Below, piece by piece: positions 1-5,181 of a DNA stretch of 5,181 nt. Below the pieces are notes generated by a model. That model was not told the origin of the DNA. It did no database searches and saw nothing but the letters and a program-made list of their open reading frames with translations. The position numbers and the translations under genes are program-made. Source of the DNA: Aurantimonadaceae bacterium. GTDB taxonomy: Bacteria > Pseudomonadota > Alphaproteobacteria > Rhizobiales > Rhizobiaceae. Location of the stretch: the NCBI GenBank assembly GCA_003232595.1, contig QIIJ01000014.1:1-5181 (forward strand), in the 5' to 3' direction. Positions within the stretch are counted from its first letter, which is position 1. The number at the start of each line of letters is the position of its first letter.

Positions 1-627
1 CTACCAAAAATTTCAGCCCTTGATCTGGCCGCCCTTTTAGCGAGCCGTGTTTGCCATGATATTATCTCACCGGTGGGCGCAATTACCAATGGTTTGGAAG
101 TGCTGGATGAAAACAATGGCGAGGAAATGAAAGAATTCGCCATGGACCTGATTCGCAAGAGCGCAGTATCGGCTTCGGCCAAGCTGAAGTTTGCGAGGCT
201 TGCTTTTGGCGCATCCGGCTCGGCCGGGGCGATGATCGATACAGGTGATGCAGAAGAAGTTTCGCGCGGATATATCGCCGGCGAAAAGCCTGATCTTGAA
301 TGGAGCGGTACCCGTATATTAATGCCGAAGAACAAGGTGAAACTACTGCTCAACCTGATCCTGATTGCCCTTGGTGCCATTCCCCGCGGCGGCATTATCA
401 AAGTTGCGATCGAAGGTGGCGAGGAAAATACACGGTTTTCACTGGCCTGCAGTGGCAAAAATGCCCGTGCACCATCGGCATTTCTGGGCATGCTCAACGG
501 TCAGGTTGAGGGAGAACTGGATGCCCACGGCGTGCAACCCTATTACGCTGTTCTGCTCGCTGAAGCCTGTGGCATGACCCTGGGTATCCGCCTGGAGGGT
601 GAGGAAGTTGTTTTAACGGCCCAATAG
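1..627 (+). CDS. chpT: ChpT-like histidine phosphotransferase, 5' end cut by the window edge
   Basis: The reading frame is open from base 1 and gives 208 residues up to a TAG stop. The GTG at 73 is not the start, because the conserved N-terminal helix lies upstream of it. Residues 16-27 read RVCHDIISPVGA, followed by NGLEVL. This is the ChpT dimerisation/phosphotransfer helix, with His19 (bases 55-57) as the predicted phosphorylated residue. The remainder (about residues 75-208) resembles the degenerate ATPase-like domain of ChpT, with no histidine-kinase N or G box visible. The family is usually about 200-225 aa, so probably only a few N-terminal residues are missing. Known role: ChpT is a cytoplasmic dimer that passes phosphate from the hybrid kinase CckA to CtrA and CpdR, controlling the alphaproteobacterial cell cycle. 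Its partners are not in this window. It converges with the Crp/Fnr gene. The family call is firm; the cell-cycle role is inferred from orthologues. Confidence 0.88.
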   Translation, partial: LPKISALDLAALLASRVCHDIISPVGAITNGLEVLDENNGEEMKEFAMDLIRKSAVSASAKLKFARLAFGASGSAGAMIDTGDAEEVSRGYIAGEKPDLEWSGTRILMPKNKVKLLLNLILIALGAIPRGGIIKVAIEGGEENTRFSLACSGKNARAPSAFLGMLNGQVEGELDAHGVQPYYAVLLAEACGMTLGIRLEGEEVVLTAQ

Positions 628-654
628 GACGATTCCATTAAAAGATGAATCAGT

Positions 655-1347
655 CTAATCATTCCAGCCTTCGCTGATCCGCCTGTTTAACTCATCAATG
701 TCTGTCAATACCAATGCGCCTCTGGTCTTTTCGAGGCAGCCGTCGCGTTCAAGCGATTTCATCTCGCGAGAGACCACTTCCCTGCGGCTGGCGATCCGGT
801 CTGCAATCTCACGCTGAATTGGTGGCGGACTGATGGATCGTTGACCCGGGTGGCCCGGTCTCGGGCGGGACAGTCGGATAAGCTCGGCATAAAGACGGTA
901 TTTTGCCTGCAAAAATGAATATTCAGACAGGCGGTTACTCAATTTACGGACAAGCTCTGTCAATCTTTTTAAAACGCGCCTGTTTATCTTTGCAGAGTTA
1001 TCCAATATTTCCATAAATACCGCGCCCGGCATAATGCACATTTTGCTGCGTGTGATGGCTGTAACATTTGCTGATCTCAGGCTGCCGTCTATTGCTGACA
1101 GTTCACCAAAAAACTCACCATCAGTCGCATCGTTCAAAATCACTTCGCGACCCGCAGACACTCTTATGATGATGCGTACCTGGCCGGAGATTATAAAGCG
1201 AACATCGGTAGACTTGTCACTGTGATCAATCACCAATTCATTGGCGGCGTATTCGCGCCAGATGCAGCGCGTGCTGTAGCTTTGCGATTCCACATCGCTC
1301 AAATCGCGAAAAATAGGTATGTCCTTGAGTTGCTCCATCATTTGCAT
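655..1347 (-). CDS. Crp/Fnr-family transcriptional regulator
   Basis: The protein has 230 residues, a normal length for the family. An N-terminal cyclic-nucleotide-binding-type beta barrel spans about residues 10-110. Its phosphate-binding-cassette-like stretch at 77-93 runs GEFFGELSAIDG then LRSA, so the Glu82 and Arg91-Ser92 positions used to hold cyclic nucleotides are kept. A long dimerisation helix follows (about 112-148). A winged helix-turn-helix covers about 174-222, with recognition-helix sequence SRREVVSRE (187-195). The only cysteines are 28, 104 and 204, which do not form an Fnr-type N-terminal iron-sulphur cluster. It is therefore more likely a ligand-binding than an oxygen-sensing member, but ligand and targets cannot be read from the sequence. 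The ATG at 1347 has an in-frame TGA directly upstream. ATGs at 1341 and 1338 are alternatives, and none has a clear Shine-Dalgarno. The gene is separated from corC by 207 bp, so it probably has its own promoter. Confidence 0.92.
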   Translation of the reverse strand: MQMMEQLKDIPIFRDLSDVESQSYSTRCIWREYAANELVIDHSDKSTDVRFIISGQVRIIIRVSAGREVILNDATDGEFFGELSAIDGSLRSANVTAITRSKMCIMPGAVFMEILDNSAKINRRVLKRLTELVRKLSNRLSEYSFLQAKYRLYAELIRLSRPRPGHPGQRSISPPPIQREIADRIASRREVVSREMKSLERDGCLEKTRGALVLTDIDELNRRISEGWND

Positions 1348-1428
1348 TCAATGCTGGAGCAAAATTGGCTGGCATAATTGGTGGACATTGATTTCAATTT
1401 CAAAGGCTCGGTTAACAGCAGGAAAAAC

Positions 1429-1464
1429 GCAAGATATGCTGAAACAGACGTTGCGGCAAGATAT
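1429..1464. repeat. 9-bp direct repeat GCAAGATAT, two copies
   Basis: The two copies are at 1429-1437 and 1456-1464, 27 bp apart start to start. The second copy overlaps the dyad TTGC-G-GCAA (1451-1459). They lie in the upstream region of the Crp/Fnr gene, about 80-115 bp before its ATG, where operator sites would be expected. Nothing links them to a known regulator, and a 9-bp repeat can arise by chance. Confidence 0.3.
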
Positions 1465-1515
1465 CGTCGGTTGCAACAACTACAGCAGATCCAGCGGGGA
1501 CTAATTTCCTTTGGT

Positions 1516-1544
1516 ATTATACCTTTTATTCACGAATACGTCCA
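1516..1544 (-). promoter_or_regulatory. Candidate sigma-70 promoter for the Crp/Fnr gene
   Basis: Read leftward, 1521-1516 is TATAAT, a perfect -10 match. At 1544-1539 there is TGGACG, which matches TTGACA at four of six positions, with a 17-bp spacer. Transcription would begin near 1508 and give a leader of roughly 160 nt before the ATG at 1347. The -10 lies inside the dyad GGTAT-n-ATACC (1513-1523). Alphaproteobacterial promoters often diverge from this consensus, and AT-rich gaps produce such matches by chance, so this is only a candidate. Confidence 0.3.
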
Positions 1545-1554
1545 TTATCATGCA

Positions 1555-2673
1555 CTATTCTGCATTGTTGGTATTGACCTGCTGCTTTCGTGACCTCTGA
1601 CTTCGTGCCGGCAACCGGCGTTGGACAATCTGAAGCCGTTTTATTCGGCGCGGATCAGCATCAAGCACGCGGAATTCAAATCCAGGCATGCCATGAATGA
1701 CCTCCCCGCGAACCGGAATCCTGCCTGCAAGCGAGAAGACCAGTCCTCCGATGGTTTCAATATCCTCGCCCAGGTCACGGTAATTGAATGCCGGACCAAG
1801 CAACTGCACGGCGTCGTCAAGGTCAACCCGGGCGTCCGCTGTAAAAACACCATCGCCGGTGCTTTCAATTGTCGGTCCCAGATCGTCGTCATGTTCGTCT
1901 TCAATTTCCCCGAACACCTCTTCGACAATATCTTCCAGCGAAACCAGACCATCGGTACCGCCATATTCATCAATGACAAGCGCCATCTGGGTTCGGGCGG
2001 TCTGCATGCGGGTCATTAAATCCATCACCAGCATGGACGGCGGCACAAACAACACCTTTCGGACCAGTTTTGCGGCATCTATTTTCCTGGATAAATCGAT
2101 TTTTGACAGCAAATGCCCTGTTGCAGGCTTGCCATTTTTGTCGCCGTTCTTTTTGCGGCCCCTTGATGCAGCGCGCGAAAAGTAAATCAGCAAATCTTTG
2201 ATCAGCACCATGCCGCGCGGGTCATCCATCGTATCGCTGAAGACCGGCAGCCGGGAATGGCCGGAATCTTCGAAAACCTGCAGCAGCTCATCAAGCGAAA
2301 TATCCATATCAACAGCAATTATATCGGTGCGCGGCACCATAACGTCCTCCACACGCACTTCACGCAGGCGCAGGATGTTGTTGATCATTGAGCGCTCTTC
2401 CGGCGAAAAGGCTTCACTTTCGCCTTTGCTCTGGCCGGAAAGCGCATTTTCAAGATCATCACGCAGGGAACCGGCGGATCGCAATCCCAGACGGGCCAGT
2501 ATTCTGTTGATCAATCCCTCATTGGGCCGGAGTTGTCGGTCGTCCAAAACGGGATTTGTTACCACAAGCGCGGTGCCCGGCTTACCTTTTTCACCAGGCT
2601 CCGGGTCCGATTCTGGCACATCATTGCTCTGGTTATCTGCGGCAGTGTCACGAATTTTATCAGGCAGGTTCAT
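1555..2673 (-). CDS. corC: CorC/TlyC-family CBS-domain protein (hemolysin family)
   Basis: Starting from the ATG at 2673 the protein has 372 residues. The order is: a polar, acidic N-terminus of about 80 residues; the CorC signature VEDVMVPRTDI near residues 108-118, opening a CBS pair with HSRLPVF (139-145) and DEYGGTDGLVSLEDIVEE (235-252); then a CorC_HlyC domain (about 265-350) with ETIGGLVF. No DUF21 membrane domain is present, so it is a soluble member. The family is linked to Mg2+/Co2+ export and CBS domains bind adenosyl ligands; hemolytic activity is a historical label. A charged insert (about residues 166-187, rich in Lys, Gly and Asn) separates the CBS halves. A TTG at 2682 would add three residues and has an in-frame TGA just upstream. 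ATG is preferred, though neither start has a strong Shine-Dalgarno. The gene lies 28 bp downstream of ybeY, in the same operon. In related genomes lnt normally follows; here it does not. Confidence 0.93.
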   Translation of the reverse strand: MNLPDKIRDTAADNQSNDVPESDPEPGEKGKPGTALVVTNPVLDDRQLRPNEGLINRILARLGLRSAGSLRDDLENALSGQSKGESEAFSPEERSMINNILRLREVRVEDVMVPRTDIIAVDMDISLDELLQVFEDSGHSRLPVFSDTMDDPRGMVLIKDLLIYFSRAASRGRKKNGDKNGKPATGHLLSKIDLSRKIDAAKLVRKVLFVPPSMLVMDLMTRMQTARTQMALVIDEYGGTDGLVSLEDIVEEVFGEIEDEHDDDLGPTIESTGDGVFTADARVDLDDAVQLLGPAFNYRDLGEDIETIGGLVFSLAGRIPVRGEVIHGMPGFEFRVLDADPRRIKRLQIVQRRLPARSQRSRKQQVNTNNAE

Positions 2674-2701
2674 TAAACTCAATCAATCGAAATTCAGCGA
2701 A

Positions 2702-3190
2702 TTAGTTTCCGTTCGGGCCATAGGGGTCGGGCAGTCCCAAAACCATGAGGCATTGCCGTTCAAGGTTTTCCATAGTTTCTGCATCTTTGTCATTGGTGTG
2801 ATCATATCCGAAAATATGAAGAAAACCATGAATTACAAGGTGGGTCAGGTGCTGATCGAAGGTTTTACCCTGATTTGCAGCTTCCCGTTCAACTGTTTCA
2901 CGTGCCACGACCACATCACCCATCAGGCTGTCCGGCATATCCCCAGGCTCAATGCTGCCCGAAGGAAATGACAATACGTTGGTAGGTTTGTCAATATTGC
3001 GCCACTGCCTGTTGAGTTTCTGTATCTGGTGATCATCGCTCAAAACGACCGCAAATTCAGCATCCCGGGGAAGGGGAAGCCGGGCCGTCTCGACAGTTGT
3101 TCGAATTGCTCCGGTAATCAGTTTTTCGGTTTGTTCGATTTTTGGCCAATTGCCAGCCTGCAATACGATGTCAATTTTCAGATCAGTCAT
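2702..3190 (-). CDS. ybeY: Endoribonuclease YbeY
   Basis: The protein has 162 residues, a usual family length. The zinc-binding signature lies at 121-131 and reads HGFLHIFGYDH, supplying the three metal-ligand histidines 121, 125 and 131. The conserved upstream stretch is also intact: LNRQWRNIDKPTNVLSFP (59-76) and the GD pair at 91-92. Known role: YbeY is a cytoplasmic single-strand-specific metalloendoribonuclease needed for 16S rRNA 3'-end maturation and 70S ribosome quality control. The ATG at 3190 overlaps the phoH stop as ATGA, which points to translational coupling; no strong Shine-Dalgarno is seen. Standing next to phoH is the typical arrangement. The C-terminal tail (about 152-162, Pro/Gly/Asn-rich) is short and not conserved. 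I see nothing broken. Confidence 0.97.
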   Translation of the reverse strand: MTDLKIDIVLQAGNWPKIEQTEKLITGAIRTTVETARLPLPRDAEFAVVLSDDHQIQKLNRQWRNIDKPTNVLSFPSGSIEPGDMPDSLMGDVVVARETVEREAANQGKTFDQHLTHLVIHGFLHIFGYDHTNDKDAETMENLERQCLMVLGLPDPYGPNGN

Positions 3191-4227
3191 CCGCGTTTTG
3201 TCGCAACTTTATCCGCCGCGTCATAGGCCTCTACTATTTTGGTAACCAGCCTGTGGCGTACAATATCAGCAGCTGTGAATTGAACATTGGCAATGCCGGA
3301 AATATTCCCCAGCAGTTGAAGCGCCTCCACCAGGCCGGATTTCTGGCCTCTGGGCAGATCAATCTGGCTTGGATCACCGGTCACGATCATCCTGGAATTT
3401 TCTCCAAGCCGGGTAAGAAACATCTTCATTTGCATTGAGGTGGTGTTTTGTGCCTCGTCCAGAATAATTGCCGCATTGGCAAGTGTCCTGCCACGCATGA
3501 AAGCCAGCGGCGCAATTTCGATAACACCGGATGCAAGGGCGCGTTCAACCTTGTCGCCGGGGATCATGTCATAAAGCGCATCGTAAAGCGGGCGCAGATA
3601 CGGGTCGACCTTCTCTTTCATGTCACCCGGCAGAAACCCCAGTCGTTCACCGGCCTCAACTGCGGGGCGGGAAAGAATGATGCGATCGATTGCGCCCCGT
3701 TCCAGCAGGGCCGCAGCGTAGGCCACTGCAAGATAGGTCTTGCCTGTTCCCGCTGGGCCCGTGCCGAATATAAGCTCATCACCCTCCATTGCCCTGATAT
3801 AGGCATCCTGAGTGCGGGTGCGGGCATGAATTGTCTTACGCAATGTGGCAATCGAGGAAAAAGCAAGCCTGCTGCCATTTGCACCCTTCTTTGAGGCAAC
3901 AGTTTTAGGCATAACCCGCGCCTGGCGAATTGCCCCTTCGACATCTCCGCTGGTCAATTCATCGCCATTTTGAAGTCGCGTATAAAGGGAATCGAACGTC
4001 AGCCGTGCCTGTTCGCAGGCTTCGCTCGGGCCGCGAATTTCCAACTCGTTACCCCGTGCAACCGCATTGATATTCAGTTCGCGTTCAACAAGAGCAATAT
4101 TTTCATCAAACTGGCCAAATAATTCACGCGCAAAATTGTTGTCCTCATAAACAAGGACAATGTGGCTCAAATCAGCGGAGTTATTGTGGCTATCAGTCTG
4201 GTTACTTTTTGTGTTTTGAATGTTCAA
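3187..4227 (-). CDS. phoH: PhoH-family P-loop ATPase (PhoH-like protein)
   Basis: The protein has 346 residues, a normal length for alphaproteobacterial PhoH-like proteins. A polar Asn/Ser/Thr-rich leader (1-20) precedes an N-terminal domain (about 21-100) with LNINAVARGNELEIRG, resembling a KH-like RNA-binding fold. The PhoH ATPase domain (about 120-335) has Walker A GTGPAGTGKT (155-164), SRPAVEAGERLGFLPGD (186-202), Walker B IILDEAQNT (254-262), TGDPSQIDLP (283-292) and an Arg-rich DIVRHRLV (321-328). PhoH proteins bind ATP; association with YbeY and RNA metabolism is inferred from family work and gene context, and the exact reaction is unsettled. The start is probably TTG at 4227: an in-frame TGA is the codon directly before it, a GGAG lies 6 nt upstream, and the first in-frame ATG comes only at residue 106, inside the protein. 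It is 45 bp downstream of miaB and overlaps ybeY by 4 bp. Confidence 0.95.
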   Translation of the reverse strand: MNIQNTKSNQTDSHNNSADLSHIVLVYEDNNFARELFGQFDENIALVERELNINAVARGNELEIRGPSEACEQARLTFDSLYTRLQNGDELTSGDVEGAIRQARVMPKTVASKKGANGSRLAFSSIATLRKTIHARTRTQDAYIRAMEGDELIFGTGPAGTGKTYLAVAYAAALLERGAIDRIILSRPAVEAGERLGFLPGDMKEKVDPYLRPLYDALYDMIPGDKVERALASGVIEIAPLAFMRGRTLANAAIILDEAQNTTSMQMKMFLTRLGENSRMIVTGDPSQIDLPRGQKSGLVEALQLLGNISGIANVQFTAADIVRHRLVTKIVEAYDAADKVATKRG

Positions 4228-4233
4228 TCAATT

Positions 4234-4237
4234 CTCC
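4234..4237 (-). promoter_or_regulatory. Ribosome binding site deciding the phoH TTG start
   Basis: Read leftward, the sequence is CGGAGAATTGA then TTG. GGAG stands 6 nt before the TTG at 4227, a good Shine-Dalgarno distance. Together with the TGA codon immediately before the TTG, it fixes the start. This is the clearest Shine-Dalgarno I see in the window. Confidence 0.65.
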
Positions 4238-4272
4238 GAACGTCAAATATTACTATTGTCGGCCTGATCAGG

Positions 4273-5181
4273 CTAAGCGATGGTGCTAAGGCTGTTGGGA
4301 CCTGCATCGACAATAGCTACATCTACTATATCACCAATTTCGCCAAGCGATGCATCAATAATTACTGATTGCAGCCAGGGTGAGCGGCCAATCAGCTGCT
4401 GTTGAGACCTACCGGGTTTTTCCAGCAGAGCTGGTATGGTCCGGCCGACAAAGGATCGGTTGAACGAGTGTTGCTGCTGATTGAGTAGTGTCTGCAATTG
4501 CGCCAGACGCTCTGCCTTTATCGGCTCCGCCACCTGATTGTCAAGTTCGGCGCCGGGGGTGCCGGGGCGTTGTGAATATTTAAAGGAATAGGCCTGAGCG
4601 TAGTCAACATCCCTCACAATTTGAAGTGTTGCCTCAAAATCCTCGTCAGTTTCACCTGGGAAACCAACAATAAAATCTCCTGATATGGCTATATCCGGGC
4701 GGGCATCGCGAATTCTTGCGATCCAGTCGAGATAGTCCTTTGCCCTGTGATGGCGGTTCATTGCTTTCAGGATCCGGTCTGAACCGGACTGAACCGGTAG
4801 ATGAAGATAAGGCATCAGAATGTCGATATTGCGGTGCGCTTCAACCAGTTCCAGGTTCATATCGCCGGGGTGGCTGGTGACATATCTCAGCCTTGCCAGG
4901 CCCTCTAATTCGGCAAGCTCATGCAGCAGACGGCCAAGACCCCATGAATTGCCATCCGTGCCATCCCCGTGCCAGGCATTGACATTTTGCCCAAGCAGGG
5001 TGATCTCACGCACACCCGCCCCACACAATTGCGTTGCTTCACGTAGAATCTGGGCCGCCGGCCGTGAAACTTCACTTCCTCTGGTATAGGGCACAACACA
5101 GAATGAGCAAAACTTGTCACAGCCCTCCTGAACAGTAAGGAAAGCCGTCACACCGCGGGCTTTCGTCCGGGCGCGGGTTGG
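4273..5181 (-). CDS. miaB: tRNA-2-methylthio-N6-isopentenyladenosine synthase MiaB, N-terminal part beyond the window
   Basis: The frame is open to the right edge and gives the last 302 residues. The GTG at 5151 is internal, because MiaB-like sequence continues upstream of it. The radical-SAM cysteines are in CDKFCSFC (visible residues 21-28: Cys21, Cys25, Cys28), followed by VVPYTRGSEVSR. Further MiaB signatures are LLGQNVNAW (62-70), TSHP (102-105), LHLPVQSGSDRILKAMNR (126-143) and GFPGETDEDF (173-182). A C-terminal TRAM domain fills about 243-300. The family is about 440-470 aa, so roughly 150 residues are missing: the UPF0004 domain that carries the second iron-sulphur cluster. Known role: MiaB adds the methylthio group to i6A37 of tRNAs reading UNN codons, using SAM and two 4Fe-4S clusters. 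The related MtaB and RimO families are less likely given TRGSEVSR and the neighbour phoH. It is the first visible gene of the leftward operon. Confidence 0.95.
   Translation of the reverse strand, partial: PTRARTKARGVTAFLTVQEGCDKFCSFCVVPYTRGSEVSRPAAQILREATQLCGAGVREITLLGQNVNAWHGDGTDGNSWGLGRLLHELAELEGLARLRYVTSHPGDMNLELVEAHRNIDILMPYLHLPVQSGSDRILKAMNRHHRAKDYLDWIARIRDARPDIAISGDFIVGFPGETDEDFEATLQIVRDVDYAQAYSFKYSQRPGTPGAELDNQVAEPIKAERLAQLQTLLNQQQHSFNRSFVGRTIPALLEKPGRSQQQLIGRSPWLQSVIIDASLGEIGDIVDVAIVDAGPNSLSTIA

Larger units (their letters stand above)
1348..1554. other. Intergenic region between corC and the Crp/Fnr gene
   Basis: This is the only gap above 50 bp. It is the 3' flank of corC and the 5' leader/promoter region of the regulator gene. 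Short frames cross it on the plus strand, but they overlap real genes antisense, have no family-like sequence and look like chance. It contains a candidate leftward promoter (1516-1544), a 9-bp direct repeat GCAAGATAT (1429-1437 and 1456-1464), and small dyads TTGC-G-GCAA (1451-1459) and GTTGCAAC (1470-1477). No convincing rho-independent terminator for corC is visible: there is no GC-rich stem followed by a T run in the leftward direction. Confidence 0.6.

Noticed and set aside
73..75. GTG at 73 as the chpT start
   Set aside because: It would remove the phosphorylatable His and the RVCHDIISP helix, which are encoded in the same open frame from base 1.
1388..1402. FNR-box-like TTGAT at 1388 before the Crp/Fnr gene
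   Set aside because: The partner half-site is ATTTC instead of ATCAA, so only one half of TTGAT-N4-ATCAA is present.
1319..1593. Two overlapping plus-strand frames (1319-1504 and 1378-1593) across the corC-crp gap
   Set aside because: Both overlap real genes antisense, have no recognisable domain or good ribosome site, and their composition looks random. Short open frames of this size are expected by chance.
2680..2682. TTG start for corC, resembling the TGA-TTG arrangement at phoH
   Set aside because: An ATG follows only three codons later, no Shine-Dalgarno favours the TTG, and the extra residues are not conserved-looking. The similarity to the phoH junction is probably coincidence.
2198..2971. 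257-codon plus-strand frame antisense to corC and ybeY
   Set aside because: Its product is a Ser/Arg-rich string typical of antisense shadows, and the opposite strand encodes well-conserved CorC and YbeY motifs.
4262..4273. Perfect palindrome GCCTGATCAGGC at the end of miaB
   Set aside because: It has only a 4-bp stem if a 4-nt loop is allowed, no T run follows, and it overlaps the miaB stop. It is too weak for a terminator and could be chance.

Overview
The window is ordinary chromosomal DNA of an alphaproteobacterium, probably of the Hyphomicrobiales (Rhizobiales) group. Two things support this: a ChpT-type histidine phosphotransferase, a protein restricted to Alphaproteobacteria, and the cluster miaB-phoH-ybeY-corC, whose order is typical of that class. 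Base composition looks close to half G+C and even throughout. I see no IS element, phage gene, CRISPR array, tRNA or rRNA. All calls come from reading the sequence and from remembered family motifs; no database search was run.

Layout. Positions 1-627 (+) hold a ChpT-like phosphotransferase whose first few codons lie left of the window. Positions 655-1347 (-) hold a Crp/Fnr-family transcription regulator that converges on chpT with 27 bp between the stop codons. Positions 1348-1554 are the only sizeable gap. They hold a candidate leftward promoter, small dyads and a 9-bp direct repeat. Positions 1555-4227 (-) carry corC, ybeY and phoH, and positions 4273-5181 (-) the 3' two-thirds of miaB, which runs off the right edge. 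These four are all read leftward: miaB is 45 bp from phoH, phoH and ybeY overlap by ATGA, and ybeY is 28 bp from corC.

How the genes work together. The leftward cluster is an RNA/translation housekeeping operon: MiaB modifies tRNA position 37, PhoH is an RNA-associated P-loop ATPase, YbeY is the rRNA-processing endoribonuclease, and CorC is a CBS-domain protein linked to ion handling. chpT belongs to the CckA-ChpT-CtrA cell-cycle phosphorelay. The Crp/Fnr protein is a separate one-component regulator with unknown ligand and targets.

No clearly new biological system is visible. The points worth a second look are: lnt, which usually follows corC in this cluster, is absent; phoH appears to start at TTG, with an in-frame stop directly upstream and a good GGAG; the corC-crp gap holds possible regulatory elements; and corC has a charged insert between its CBS motifs.
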